Assembly (NCBI GenBank): GCA_032209605.1
Contig: JASFXZ010000001.1
Coordinates: forward strand, 6,138,001 to 6,202,000
DNA: 64,000 bases
Direction of reading: 5' to 3'
DNA from: Mactromeris polynyma
Taxonomy: Eukaryota; Mollusca; Bivalvia; Venerida; Mactridae
Shown here: positions 12,806-25,737 of the stretch, piece by piece
How positions within the stretch are numbered: the stretch's first letter is position 1
How the letters are laid out: each line of letters opens with the position of its first letter
The notes under the pieces: generated by a model
What the model saw: the letters and a program-made list of their open reading frames with translations, nothing else
The model's database searches: none
Told to the model about the DNA's origin: nothing
Program-made: the position numbers and the translations under genes

Positions 12806-13230
12806 AAAAAGGGTATCAAGAAAAGGGTACCAAGAAAAAGGTCACCAAGAAAAGGGAACCTTAGCAAAAAAGAGTACCAAGAAAAAGGGTACCAAGAAAA
12901 AGGTCACCAAGAAAAGGGAACCTTAGCAAAAAAGAGTACCAAGAAAAAGGGCACCAAGAAAAGGGAACCTTAGCAAAAAAGAGTACCAAGAAAAAGGGTA
13001 CCAAGAAAAAGGGCACCAAGAAAAGGGAACCTTAGCAAAAAAGGGTATCCAGAAAAGGGTACCAAGAAAAAGGGCACCAAGAAAAGGGAACCTTAGCAAA
13101 AAAGAGTACCAAGAAAAAGGGTACCAAGAAAAGGGAAACCAAGCAAAAAGGGGTAACTAGACAAGGGAAACCATGCAAAAAGGGGTAGCTAGAAAAGGGA
13201 AACCAAGCAAAAGGGCACTTAAGTCAAAGG
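12806..13230. repeat. Purine-rich minisatellite, nested units
   Basis: The sequence is built from short blocks 'gtaccaagaaaaaggg', 'caccaagaaaaggg' and 'aaccttagcaaaaaag' in a repeating order of about 60 bp. It degenerates at the right end into 'gggaaaccaagcaaaaaggg' units. The plus strand is strongly purine-rich (A and G). Its translation is a lysine/glycine/threonine string, which I read as a consequence of composition and not as a protein. Confidence 0.93.
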
Positions 13231-13895
13231 GTATGATGAACCAGGTACTGCAATGCAGTGGAGCTACTTGTGTTTACGTACAACAATCGCCGATGTATGA
13301 ATACAGTGCATGGACTCCATGTTGTTATATAGGACACGATATTTACCTGGTTTGAATGTTTTGATTTCTTTTTTTTAATTTGATAGCAAACCAATATAAT
13401 CGAGACAGTCTTTTGTGAAGTAACTAGAATAAAGTCGCCCGGCATCTAAGATGTAAGCATACACACTAATTGATGTCTAGAGATGAGCTTTTGAACAAGG
13501 ACACGGTCGTTTTCACAACTTAATGGATTGTATTTGCACATCAGTGTCAGATTAAGAAATACCACGTGGTACCGTGTCAGTCACATGTCATAGAATATAA
13601 ACATATGTATGTATTAATTAGTTTGGATAGTCATTTGATAATTTTATTGTTGCCTGCAAAATAAGACACCAACTATTTAAGCAGACGATAATCAGTGTTT
13701 TATAGTGAACCACACCTACAGTCAGGGGTTCCCATGTTCCTATTTGATTGCATTATTTGATATCTCCAGCAATATTAGTGCAAGTTTTCATTCAGTTTAT
13801 GACTAAACATATGAAAAGTCAGCATCTTTACGTTCCTTCAAGTGTTGTTTTGTGTGGACTTTATGCCGTTTTTCAACAGTGTTTGATTTATGTCC
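13231..13895. other. Non-coding stretch
   Basis: Unique AT-rich sequence between two arrays. No feature seen. Confidence 0.6.
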
Positions 13896-14462
13896 GGCTG
13901 TCCATTGACCGACTCCCAGTGTTCCTGGGTTACCGATCAGTCCGTACGGCGGTCCATTGACCCACCCCCCAGTGTTCCTGGGTTACCGATCAGTCCGTAC
14001 AGCGGTCCATTGACCGCCTCCCAGTGTTCCTGGGTTACCGATCAGTCCGTACGGCGGTCCATTGACCGACCCCCAGTGTTCCTGGGTTACCGATCAGTCC
14101 GTACGGCGGTCCATTGACCGACTCCCAGTGTTCCTGGGTTACCGATCAGTCCGTACGGCGGTCCATTGACCGACTCCCAGTGTTCCTGGGTTACCGATCA
14201 GTCCGTACGGCGGTCCATTGACCCACCCCCAGTGTTCCTGGGTTACCGATCAGTCCGTACGGCGGTCCATTGACCGACCCCCCAGTGTTCCTGGGTTACC
14301 GATCAGTCCGTACGGCGGTCCATTGACCGACCCCCAGTGTTCCTGGGTTACCGATCAGTCCGTACGGCGGTCCATTGACCGACTCCCAGTGTTCCTGGGT
14401 TACCGATCAGTCCGTACGGCGGTCCATTGACCGACCCCCAGTGTTCATGGGATACGGATCAG
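13896..14462. repeat. Minisatellite, 52-bp unit, 11 copies
   Basis: Units carry 'ggtccattgaccgac', a run of 3-6 C, 'agtgttcctgggttaccgat' and 'cagtccgtacgg'. Units differ chiefly in the C-run length and in 'gactccc' versus 'gaccccc'. The GC content is well above the surroundings and each unit contains several CpG. Confidence 0.97.
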
Positions 14463-14662
14463 ATCTTTCACAAATAACGGACAAGATTCCTGCAACAGTG
14501 GAACATACGCCTAACCTGAGGTTAAACCTGTAAAATGATGTTCAACTTTATGAACTGTTCCAGTTCTAATGTGGCACCGACAGCATGTGTCCGTTAGTGC
14601 GCGTAGGAACTGGTGTTAGCTTGCAGCACATATATAGTGCAGTCATACTATAGTACAACTCT

Positions 14663-15078
14663 ACACCGTTGACACGTGACATACTTAGTCACTTTAACCT
14701 GACACCGGGTCAACCCACACAGTAAACATGTGACACACTAAGTCACTTAAACCGGACATTGGGCCAACCCACACTGTAATCACATGGTACACTGTCACTT
14801 TAACCGGACACCGGGTCGACCCACGCTGTTGACACGTGGCACACTAAGTCACTTTAACCGGACATTGGGCCAACCCACACTGTAATCACATGGTACACTG
14901 TCACTTTAACCGGACACCGGGTCGACCCACGCTGTTGACACGTGGCACACTAAGTCACTTAAACCGGACATTGGGCCAACCCACACTGTAATCACATGGT
15001 ACACTGTCACTTTAACCGGACACCGGGTCGACCCACGCTGTTGACACGTGGCACACTAAGTCACTTTAACCGGACAGA
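14663..15078. repeat. Minisatellite, 108-bp unit composed of two related halves
   Basis: 'gttgacacgtggcac' recurs at 14827, 14935 and 15043, giving a period of 108 bp. Each unit is a pair of related halves of about 56 and 52 bp sharing 'cactttaaccggaca' and 'acccac'. The left part (14663-14826) is more diverged. Each unit contains a CACGTG palindrome. Confidence 0.95.
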
Positions 15079-15489
15079 GGGACGACCAGTCCTAGAACTA
15101 CCAGTGTAATGCCGAGCGAAGGGGTTTGGTATATTGTGGGTGTGGCTTGAGACTTTTGGCCCTCCGCACCTGATTATACCTGTTAAACAGCAGGACGGTG
15201 AATTGTCACAAATACAAATCCAGATAAAAGAAATGATTGGTTTTGAACGATGTGAAAATTAGCTTCTAAATGTCGAACATGTTACGAGACACTTAATGAA
15301 ATAAATTATTAAGACAATATAAAAACTAATGAGAAAAGAATTACGAAACAATACGACAAAATATTGTCAGAGAAAATACAACAGTTTCCGTTTTAAGTCG
15401 TCCAGTATTACTTCTGACATTTTCCGGTCTCGACGTCATGGGATATCACATTTATCATAATTTTCATGACGTACGTTTGTGACCCATAT
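15079..15489. other. Non-coding stretch
   Basis: Unique sequence; nothing recognised. Confidence 0.55.
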
Positions 15490-16165
15490 CGTCTTACAGT
15501 CGAAAATATCTAGTGCTACAGTCTTACAGTCAAACCAACCTAGTCCTGCAACCAAACCTCTCTAGTCTTACAGTCGAACATATCTAGTGATACAGTCTTA
15601 CAGTCAAACCAACCTAGTCCTGCAACCAAACCTCTCTAGTCTTACAGTCGAACCTCTCTAGTCTTACAGTCGAACCTCTCTAGTCTTACAGTCGAACCTC
15701 TCTAGCCTTACAGTCGAACGTCTCTAGTCTTACAGTCGAACCTCTCTAGTCTTACAGTCGAACCTCTCTAGCGTTACAGTCGAACCTCTCTAGTCTTACA
15801 GTCGAACCTCTCTAGTCTTACAGTCGAACCTCTCTAGTCTTACAGTCGAACCTCTCTAGCCTTACAGTCGAACCTCTCTAGTCTTACAGTCGAACGTCTC
15901 TAGCCTTACAGTCGAACCTCTCTAGTCTTACAGTCGAACCTCTCTAGTCTTACAGTCGAACCTCTCTAGCCTTACAGTCGAACCTCTCTAGTCTTACAGT
16001 CGAACCTCTCTAGTCTTACAGTCGAACGTCTCTAGCCTTACAGTCGAACCTCTCTAGTCTTACAGTCGACACTCCCTTGTCTTAAATTCGGATCTTACTT
16101 TCGTATTACATACGAACATTTCTAATCTTAACGACGAACATTTCTAGTCTTACAGTCGAAATTAA
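15490..16165. repeat. Minisatellite, 22-bp unit, about 27-30 copies
   Basis: The unit is 'tcttacagtcgaacctctct' plus 'ag'. Edge units at 15490-15640 and 16080-16165 are diverged ('cgaaaatatctag', 'cgaacatttctag'), while the centre is nearly uniform. Confidence 0.96.
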
Positions 16166-16971
16166 TTCTTAAAGTCGAAAACATGATAGTCAACACTAGA
16201 ACATGTACGTATATTGTTTACGCGTACATATTGGTGGCCGTTTTATGTCCGCTATAATTCTATAACTCGATTAGAAATAAAAAATACACAACAAATTATG
16301 AACCCACCAATCTAAAGGCGTATACAGTCCATGTAGGTATCTATTGGTGTAAACGGAAATTTGTAATCTAAGATAACGACAAATTGAAATGACTTTAAGT
16401 TTTTTATCAAGACATATCAGGTACAAGCTTTGTATTTTAAATCATAAACAATAAAACGTATGCTCATTTGTTGTGGTAGACTTTGAGAATTGTTCACATC
16501 TAATATATTGTATTACATTCACCCACGCTTCTCGTGATGATCAAGTCGGGCAATCGTGAAAACTGCGTGATGTAAATTAAAATTAAGTAGCAAACAGATA
16601 TCATGTAATTTTACAACCATGTTCGATCAACGACAATTTTCATCCACACATACCCAAAATTAGAAACTGTATATTACGTATATGATTACTGTAATGACCG
16701 TCCCTCAGTCGTCCTGTTTATTGTCGTCATCCAGAATCCGTAGATATTTCCCAAAAACATTTCCAATAAATGAGACGACTTGATTTGATTCGTTTATAAA
16801 ATCATATTGAAGTCTTATAATGTTAAGTGTAATTTACAAATATTGCTGTTCAAATTAACCCTAACCCATGCAATCATTTTGAATCTCTAAAACAGCACAG
16901 AGTCTAAACGGCAGACAAACATACAACAGCTTTACCAGGGAGATACGGCAGACACACGTAAAGCACACACT
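16166..16971. other. AT-rich non-coding stretch
   Basis: No supported feature. Confidence 0.6.
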
Positions 16972-18112
16972 GCATCAGTTTAAAGCAAATCTACAAAACG
17001 CTGTATCAGTTTAAAGCAAATATACAAAACGCTGTATCAGTTTAAAGCAAATCTACAAAACGCTGTATCAGTTCAAAGCAAATATACAAAACGCTGTATC
17101 AGTTTAAAGCAAATCTACAAAACGCTGTATCAGTTTAAAGCAAATCTACAAAACGCTGTATCAGTTTAAAGCAAATCTACAAAACGCTGTATCAGTTTAA
17201 AGCAAATATACAAAACGCTGTATCAGTTTAAAGCAAATCTACAAAACGCTGTATCAGTTTAAAGCAAATCTACAAAACGCTGTATCAGTTTAAAGCAAAT
17301 CTACAAAACACTGCCTCAGTTTAAAGCAAATCTACAAAACACTGTATCAGTTTAAAGCAAATCTACAAAACGCTGTATCAGTTTAAAGCAAATCTACAAA
17401 ACGCTGTATCAGTTTAAAGCAAATCTACAAAACACTGTATCAGTTTAAAGCAAATCTACAAAACGCTGTATCAGTTTAAAGCAAATCTACAAAACGCTGT
17501 ATCAGTTTAAAGCAAATCTACAAAACGCTGTATCAGTTTAAAGCAAATCTACAAAACGCTGTATCAGTTTAAAGCAAATCTACAAAACGCTGTACCAGTT
17601 TAAAGCAAATCTACAAAACGCTGTATCAGTTTAAAGCAAATCTACAAAACGCTGTATCAGTTTAAAGCAAATCTACAAAACGCTGTATCAGTTTAAAGCA
17701 AATCTACAAAACACTGCCTCAGTTTAAAGCAAATATACAAAACGCTGAATCAGTTAAAAGCAAATATACAAAACGCTGTATCAGTTTAAAGCAAATCTAC
17801 AAAACGCTGTATCAGTTTAAAGCAAATCTACAAAACGCTGTATCAGTTTAAAGCAAATCTACAAAACGCTGTATCAGTTTAAAGCAAATCTACAAAACGC
17901 TGTATCAGTTTAAAGCAAATCTACAAAACGCTGTATCAGTTTAAAGCAAATCTACAAAACGCTGTATCAGTTTAAAGCAAATATACAAAACGCTGTATCA
18001 GTTTAAAGCAAATCTACAAAACGCTGTATCAGTTTAAAGCAAATCTACAAAACGCTGTATCAGTTTAAAGCAAATCTACAAAACGCTGTATCAGTTTAAA
18101 GCAAATATACAA
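16972..18112. repeat. Minisatellite, 31-bp unit, about 37 copies
   Basis: The unit is 'tatcagtttaaagcaaat' followed by 'ctacaaaacgctg'. The commonest variants are 'atctac' versus 'atatac' and 'cgctg' versus 'cactg'. Very homogeneous, so likely a recent expansion. Confidence 0.98.
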
Positions 18113-18153
18113 AAACTATTTTACATACTCTCAAAAAAAGGTTAGTAGATATG

Positions 18154-18333
18154 TACAGTAAAACCACAATAATACCACCATTGGGACCCTTGAACACTTG
18201 TCTTAATATGAGGTGGTCCATATATTTTGGTGGAATAAATAGTTAAACAGTGAACATGAACTTGAAAATGGTGCTCTTAACTTTGAGGTGGTCTTATTAT
18301 TGAGATGGTCTTAAAGCGAGGCTTAAAAGTATA
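18154..18333 (+). mobile_element. 'gaggtggtctta' interspersed element, copy 1 of 3
   Basis: It opens 'tacagtaaaacc', then 'ttgggacccttgaacactt', 'cttaactttgaggtggtctt' and 'ttgagatggtcttaaag'. The same blocks recur at 25738-25898 (same strand) and 60965-61142 (opposite strand). The ends of the copies ('tacagt.aaacc' and 'gattttact') suggest short imperfect terminal inverted repeats of a MITE. No coding capacity. Confidence 0.75.
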
Positions 18334-19560
18334 TATGTAGATATGTTAAGCGGAAACGTCGAGTATTTAAAGCACATACACAAGTCACTAAAATGTTCAT
18401 ATACGTATAAATGTTTTTGACAACGGATGTTGTTGTCTCTTGTAATTCATCATTAATGATGATTTTATTATGAATTCAATGTATAACACAGCATAGGTTC
18501 TTAAGTAATGAACAGTTCATTTGAACGATGTTATGTCTTTAAATCCATCGAAAGTAATTAAAGTATTGCATCCCGGGTCCCGGATAATAAACTTTAATCA
18601 TAAGTGTCTAAAGTTCTGTCTCCACTTGGAATTAAGTTTCCATTCTACGAAAGAAAAAGATTTTATGAATAGCGATTGAATCAGTGATATTTTAATTATC
18701 AACATAGGAATACATCGCAATAAACGTTTAAAACATTTTAGGAAATAAAACGCTGCAAATTTATTAATTTGGTTAGATGAACATTTTGGGAATTAATATT
18801 GATTGAATGTTCATACAATTATATACAGATATATTTACTGATTAATCAATATAATTGTCCATGAAAAGGGTACAATAGCTTTAACTGCGACATTAAGTGA
18901 TTCAATTCTTTGTTGTAGACATACTAGGTGGATAATTAGAACTATTTAAATAAGATAAATGTAAGTTGGGGATTAAATGCACATTTTTGAAACCTTTTTA
19001 TTTGAAAAAAATTTAATATCTTTTTTTAGCAGGCAACATATTTGAATATAATAGTATGGAGATTAAAGTCATTATTTATTGTTACAATGCAGTGCAGACA
19101 CAATTCAGAGTTTGCTACAAGAAGAAATAACAATATTAAGTTAACAATAACATATTTATTGTCACTGTTTTCGTATGATGACTTTGCAAAAGACATTAAA
19201 ACATAATTTATTGCTTGCTAAACTAAGTAAATTATGACAAAATTTAAAGAAAGATTTTTATTTAAGAGGTGAAAATGTCTTTAAACGAGATAAAATCTAA
19301 GTGTGTGTCTTCTAAACACCCTATCTGTCACGGTTAAAGTATCGTCAAAACTCCATCATGAAAAGGATGAGAATTAACACCAGACTTATTCTATCAAATG
19401 ACAGTGCATTTATTCAAACAGAAAATATGTACAATATGTTAAAAATGTGACCAACAAAGACTGCGGTTCACTGACGTCAGTGTAGGCGAAGAAAAGAAAA
19501 GTGTTGTTATGGGTTGGGGGTGTCGTGATGTGTTTTAATAAAAAAATTGTTTTATGTACG
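18334..19560. other. AT-rich non-coding stretch
   Basis: About 1.2 kb with no feature that I can support. Confidence 0.6.
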
Positions 19561-20605
19561 GTTTTGTATAGGAGGGTGTTGTTTACGGAGGGTGCTGTTT
19601 TATGTATGGTGTTGTTTATAGAGTGTGGTGTTTAATTAGGATGTTGTATAGATTTTGTTTAAGGAGGGTGCTGTTTTATGTATGGTGTTGTTTATAGAGT
19701 GTGGTGTTTTAATTAGGATGTTGTATAGGTTTTGTTTAAGGAGGGTGCTGTTTTATGTATGGTGTTGTTTATAGAGTGTGGTGTTTTAATTAGGATGTTG
19801 CATAGGTTTTGTTTAAGGAGGGTGCTGGTTTATATATGGTGTTGTTTATAGAGTGTGGTGTTTTAATTAGGATGTTGTATAGGTTTTGTTTAAGGAGGGT
19901 GCGGTTTTATATATGGTGTTGTTTATAGAGTGTGGTGTTTTAATTAGGATGTTGTATAGGTTTTGTTTAAGGAGGGTGCGGTTTTATATATGGTGTTGTT
20001 TATAGAGTGTGGTGTTTTAATTAGGATGTTGTATAGGTTTTGTTTAAGGAGGGTGCTGGTTTATATATGGTGTTGTTTATAGAGTGTGGTGTTTTAATTA
20101 GGATGTTGTATAGGTTTTGTTTAAGGAGGGTGCTGGTTTATATATGGTGTTGTTTATAGAGTGTGGTGTTTTAATTAGGATGTTGTATAGGTTTTGTTTA
20201 AGGAGGGTGCTGTTTTATATATGGTGTTGTTTATAGAGTGTGGTGTTTTAATTAGGATGTTGTATAGGTTTTGTTTAAGGAGGGTGCGGTTTTATATATG
20301 GTGTTGTTTATAGAGTGTGGTGTTTTAATTAGGATGTTGCATAGGTTGTGTTTAAGGAGGGTGCTGGTTTATGTATGGTGTTGTTTATAGAGTGTGGTGT
20401 TTTAATTAGGATGTTGGATAGGTTTTGTTTAAGGAGGGTGCTGGTTTATGTATGGTGTTGTTTATAGAGTGTGGTGTTTTAATTAGGATGTTGTATAGGT
20501 TTTGTTTAAGGAGGGTGCTGGTTTATGTATGGTGTTGTTTATAGAGTGTGGTGTTTTAATTAGGATGTTGTATAGGTTTTGTTTAAGGAGGGTGCTGGTT
20601 TATGT
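19561..20605. repeat. Minisatellite, 77-bp unit, about 13 copies
   Basis: The unit contains 'tttgtttaaggagggtgctg', 'tatggtgttgtttatagagt' and 'ttttaattaggatgttgtat'. The plus strand is almost devoid of C, giving extreme strand asymmetry. Two shorter diverged partial units lie at the left end. Confidence 0.97.
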
Positions 20606-21138
20606 GTTTCACACTGACCTCTTACTTAAAGTTATGTTGCACCTGTAGAACACATTACAGTTTCAGAGATTTTTCATTTTAATTGCATTAATAACATCCT
20701 TTAATTCATTGTAATACTTTAATACACACACCGAACCTATCACAGCGTTACATTCAAGTATATAAATACATCGCAGTCAACAATTTTAGCAATCGCGAAC
20801 AATTTTTAAATTGATATATAAGCCCACATATTTGTGTTTAATTTATTGCGATGTAGGAAAAGTGAACTTGGTTCGTTATTACCATACTTCTATACAGACA
20901 ACCTTTTAATTATAAGTAATTCTAACTATTTGATGCATCAATAACTTACTTAAATGACAATTGTGATAAAAAACGTACACTTTATTACCGACTAATATTG
21001 CATGATATGCACCGTGACTTTAAGTTACTTATTTACTTCGCGCTAAAAATGTATTGCTCGTTTTATATGTTTCTAAAATTGTCAAAGTTCAGTTTTATTG
21101 ATTTCAAAGATGCCGTGTGCAAAACTATATGGTTAAAA
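20606..21138. other. AT-rich non-coding stretch
   Basis: Unique sequence; nothing recognised. Confidence 0.55.
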
Positions 21139-21823
21139 AAGCTGTACACGCATTCATAGCACCTGTAACAATGTTAATGTGGCTTGTACACGCATTCATA
21201 GCACCTGTACCAATGTTTCATAGCATCTGTAACAATGCTAATGTGGCTTGTACACGCATTCATAGCACCTGTTACAATGTAAATGTGGCTTGTACACGCA
21301 TTCATAGCACCTGTAACAATGTTGATGTGACTTGTACACGCATTCATAGCACCTGTAACAATGTTAATGTGACCTGTACACGCATTCATAGCACCTGTAA
21401 CAATGTTAATGTGGCGTGTACACTAATTCATAGCACCTGTAACAATGTTAATGTGGCTTTAGCACCTGTAACAATGTTAATATGGCTTGTACACGCATTC
21501 ATAGCACCTGTAACAATGTTAATGTGACCTGTACACACGCATTCACAGCACCTGTAACAATGTTAATGTGGCTTGTACACGCATTCATAGCACCTGTAAC
21601 AATGTTAATGTGGCTTGTACACGCATTCATAACACCTATAACAATGTTAATGTGGCTTGTACACGCATTCATAACACCTGTAACAATGTTAATGTGGCTT
21701 ATACACGCATTCATAGCACCTGTAACAATGTTAATGTGGCTTGTACACGCATTCATAGCACCTGTAACAATGTTAATGTGGTTTGTACACGCATTCATAG
21801 CACCTGTTACAATGTTAATGTGA
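21139..21823. repeat. Minisatellite, 42-bp unit, about 16 copies
   Basis: The unit is 'cttgtacacgcattcatagc' then 'acctgtaacaatgttaatg'. Some units are internally deleted (for example near 21205-21230 and 21456-21480). A period divisible by three produces open frames on both strands that I do not call genes. Confidence 0.97.
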
Positions 21824-21829
21824 CACTTA

Positions 21830-22080
21830 GAGTTTTATTTTTTTCAGTTTAGTGAAGTCAATTGCTTTAATTAAGAAAAAAATAGCAATATGATGTATAA
21901 ATATACTTAACACTATAACATTACATACTCTAAATAGCTTAAGATACATAAATATTACACTTGTAGCCATTAACATGCGAGAAATACTTATTTAACGTGA
22001 GAAATAATGGGTATTTCTAGAAAGCATCCTTGCTTTATTTGACATTTAGCAAAGTCCTTGGGTACATGCTACATTTTATC
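21830..22080. other. AT-rich spacer between arrays
   Basis: Nothing recognised. Confidence 0.5.
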
Positions 22081-22082
22081 CA

Positions 22083-24045
22083 CCCCAACAACTACCTCCC
22101 TGTGTCACCCCAACAACTACCTCCCTGTGTCGCCACAACAACTACCTCCCTGTTTCATCCAACAGCTACCTCCCTGTGTCACCACAACAACTACCTCCCT
22201 GTGTCGCCACAACAACTCCTTCCCTGTGTCGCCACATGTTTCATCCAACAACTACCACCCTGTGTCGCCACAACAACTACCTCCCTGTGTCGCCACAACA
22301 ACTCCTTCCCTGTGTCGCCACATGTTTCATCCAACAACTACATCCCTGTGTCGCCACAACAACTACCTCCCTGTGTCGCCACAACTCCTTCCCTGTGTCG
22401 CCACAAGAACTCCATCCCTGTGTCGCCACAACAACAACCTCCCTTTGTCAACCAACAACTACCTCCCTGTGTCGCCACAACAACAACCTCTCTGTGTCAA
22501 ACCAACAACTACCTCCATGTGTCGCCACAGCAACAACATCCCTTTGTCAACCAACAACTACCTCCCTGTGTCGCCACAACAACAACCTCCCTGTGTCAAA
22601 CCAACAACTACCTCAATGTGTCGCCACAACAACAACCTCCCTGTGTCGCAACAACAACTCCTTCCCTGTGTCGCCACAACAACAAACTCCCTGTGTCGCC
22701 ACAACAACTCCTTCCCTGTGTCGCCACAACAACTACCTCCCTGTGTCGCCACAATAACTCCTTCCCTGTGTCGCCACAACAACAACCTCTCTGTGTCGCC
22801 ACAACAACTCTTTCCTGTGTCGCCACATGTTTCATCCAACAACTACCTCCCTGTGTCGCCACAACAACTACCTCCCTGTGTCGCCACAACAACTCCTTCC
22901 CTGTGTCGCCACAACAACTCCTTCCCTGTGTCGCCACAACAACTCCTTCCCTGTGTCGCCACATGTTTCATCCAACAACTACCTCCCTGTGTCGCCACAA
23001 CAACTACCTCCCTGTGTCGCCACGACAACTTCTTTCCTGTGTCGCCACATGTTTCATCCAACAACTACCTCCCTGTGTCGCCACAACAACAACCTCTCTG
23101 TGTCGCCACAACAACTCCTTCCCTGTGTCGCCACATGTTTCATCCAACAACTACCTCCCTGTGTCGCCACACCAACTACCTCCCTGTGTCGCCACAACAA
23201 CTCCTTCCCTGTGTCGCCACAACAACTACCTCCCTCTGCGCCACAACAACAACCTCCCTGTGTCAACCAACAACTACCTCCCTGTGTCACCCCAACAACT
23301 ACCTCCCTGTGTCGCCACAACAACTACCTCCCTGTGTCGCCATAAAAACAACCTACCTGTGTCAACCAACAACTACCTCCCTGTGTCACCACAACAACTA
23401 CCTCCCTGTGTCGCCACAACAACTACCTCCCTGTGTCGCCACAACAACTACCTCCCTGTGTCGCCACAACAACTACCTCCCTGTGTCAACCAACAACTAC
23501 CTCCCTGTGTCGCCACATCAACTACCTCCCTGTGTCAACCAACAACAACCTACCTGTGTCAACCAACAACTACCACCCTGTGTCACCCCAACAACTACCT
23601 CCCTGTGTCGCCACAACAACTACCTCCCTGTGTCAACCAACAACTACCTCCCTGTGTCGCCACAACAACTACCTCCCTGTGTCGCCACAACAACTACCTC
23701 CCTGTGTCGCCACAACAACTACCTCCCTGTGTCAACCAACAACAACCTACCTGTGTCAACCAACAACTACCTCCCTGTGTCAACCAACAACAACCTACCT
23801 GTGTCAACCAACAACAACCTACCTGTGTCAACCAACAACTACCTCCCTGTGTCGCCACAACAACTACCTCCCTGTGTCACCACAACAACTACCTCCCTGT
23901 GTCGCCACAACAACTACCTCCCTGTGTCGCCACAACAACTACCTCCCTGTGTCGCCACAACAACTACCTCCCTGTGTCGCCACAACAACAACCTCCCTGT
24001 GTCAACCAACAACTACCTCCCTGTGTCACCCCAACAACAACCTAA
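22083..24045. repeat. C-rich minisatellite, 24/25-bp units, about 78 copies
   Basis: The main unit is 'acctccctgtgtcgccacaa' plus 'caact' (25 bp). Variants include 'tcaaccaacaact', 'tcaccccaacaact', 'ctccttccctg' and an interspersed 'catgtttcatccaacaact' block that recurs about every 135-150 bp in the left and middle parts. Hence there is a higher-order pattern at 22230-23160, while the right third is simpler. No stop codon is generated in the plus frames, so open frames of more than 600 codons exist. They are repeats of one peptide in rotating frames and not a believable protein. Confidence 0.98.
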
Positions 24046-24689
24046 TGACCATTGAACTCATGTCACGACGATGACATTGAACGTGGCGGAACATTACGTT
24101 TTGCACGTCGTACACATGTTTAATATGACAATCCTTCCCAGAGGGTAATACAATACGGAGTATACTGAACACATAGTACAGCTTGTTTCATCCTTGATTT
24201 CACTGTATGACCTTGACTTACAGATGAAAGCCGGTTCTGATGTTATCTCTATATATTAAATATTTGTGTCAAGTTCCTTGAACATCCTTACTATGGCTTA
24301 TACGATATAAAGTTGACACGATTTGATGACATACGCCTGGAACAATACAATACGTCTCCCTATATTTTGAGAACCATTACAGACATAAAAATAAGAATAC
24401 ACATATTTCAAATTACAAAATGATTGCACGACGTTGACAAAATATTGCAAAAACCCATGATAGACAATAGTGAAATATTACACTCCACACTGTAAAGTTA
24501 TGACTTGTTGATAAAGTTGGACCAATAACAAGAAATTTCGACAGTCACTGTGACATGGCGATCAACTAAACACATACAATGCCAACATCGAGATTTGTTC
24601 TACAGAAATATTCATACACTGAAGACATCTAACACTTTGCATACTTCATATTTTCAGCGGTGTTTTTTTGTGTACAAAGCTCCGTGTGG
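24046..24689. other. AT-rich non-coding stretch
   Basis: No supported feature. Confidence 0.55.
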
Positions 24690-24975
24690 TGACGAAAAAG
24701 TTCAGCACTGTTCAAATTATTTGTTGTATATATTTGTCAAAACCAAAAAGTTCAGCACTGCTCAAATCACGTGGTAAATTTGTCAAAACCCAAAAGTTCA
24801 GCACTGCTCAAATCACGCGGTAAATTTGTCAAAACCAAAAAGTTCAGCACTGCTCAAATCACGTGGTAAATTTGTCAAAACCAAAAAGTTCAGCACTGCT
24901 CAAATCACGTGGTAAATTTGTCAAAACCAAAAAGTTCAGCATTGCTCAAATCACGTGGTAAATTTGTCAAAACCG
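24690..24975. repeat. Minisatellite, 46-bp unit, about 6 copies, inside an interspersed element
   Basis: Units 'ttcagcactgctcaaatcac' plus 'gtggtaaatttgtcaaaacc' repeat. The unit corresponds to a single-copy segment of the element at 8535-8705, so the array is an internal amplification of a dispersed repeat. Each unit has a CACGTG palindrome, or CACGCG in one unit. Confidence 0.95.
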
Positions 24976-25115
24976 AACAACCGCATACGTACGCCTTTCC
25001 ACACAATTGATCTTACTTTGACAACTGTTCTTCGTATTCAAAAGGTTAAGTGTATAAGTGTGTATTTTTTTTTATTTTGCAAATGAAATATTCCATACTG
25101 ATCCGTTTTTTCTAA
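24955..25115 (+). mobile_element. Interspersed repeat, copy B (partner of 8535-8705)
   Basis: This is the non-tandem remainder of the element: 'cgaacaaccgcatacgtacg', 'gatcttactttgacaactgt', and, after an insertion of about 45 bp (25036-25073) relative to copy A, 'attttgcaaatgaaatattc'. Confidence 0.75.
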
Positions 25116-25737
25116 CCTTGCCTAAAGCTTTCTATAACCGAATTTACAATCTACATGGGACTCAAACTGTCCAGGTCTGACGCATACATTACACCGGAAC
25201 CATGCGTCAGAGAGGTTTTTATTCATGTTACTTCGATGTCAAATTATGTTTTAATGTGGGAGTAAAATTAGATATTGAATAAAAGTAATGATCCAGTTAT
25301 CCTCAGATGTATACTGATACAAATTGTGAATTATAATTCTGTAATGTTATTACTAGAACACAACTCCTACACAGTACAGATATAGTATATAGATAACCGT
25401 GTACCGAGAGATCAATGGCTTTACTCGTACTAATTGCCAACACAACCGCTCGTTCCATTGTCCGTTGGGTAATCAAATAATGCACACACAGACAGTCGAA
25501 CTTATAAATGGTTTTGTACAATGTACCGTCAACATTTCAATAACAATATAGTCACATAATTCGATACACAATATGAATATTCAATAAAAATCTCTAATGC
25601 GAACACGCTACTTCGAAATTTATTGAAACAATTAATGTTGATATTTTAAGCAGAGACCGTGACATCATCCAATGCACCGCACAACATATTAAGTTTGGAT
25701 ACTTCCTAAACAACTCACGAATGTAAAAGAAAAAAAA
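25116..25737. other. AT-rich non-coding stretch
   Basis: Nothing recognised. Confidence 0.55.

Noticed and set aside
12741..12926. Lysine-rich frame (KKGTKKK-type repeats), histone-tail-like
   Set aside because: Direct translation of a purine-rich minisatellite; it ends inside the array.
6699..18112. Possible CRISPR-like regular repeats
   Set aside because: The repeats are contiguous, with no unique spacers and no cas genes, in a eukaryotic context.
22030..24055. Plus-strand open frames of about 670 codons (P/T/Q/N/S/C-rich)
   Set aside because: The 24/25-bp units lack stop codons in all plus frames, so three frames are open at once and the same peptide rotates between them. No start context or domain.
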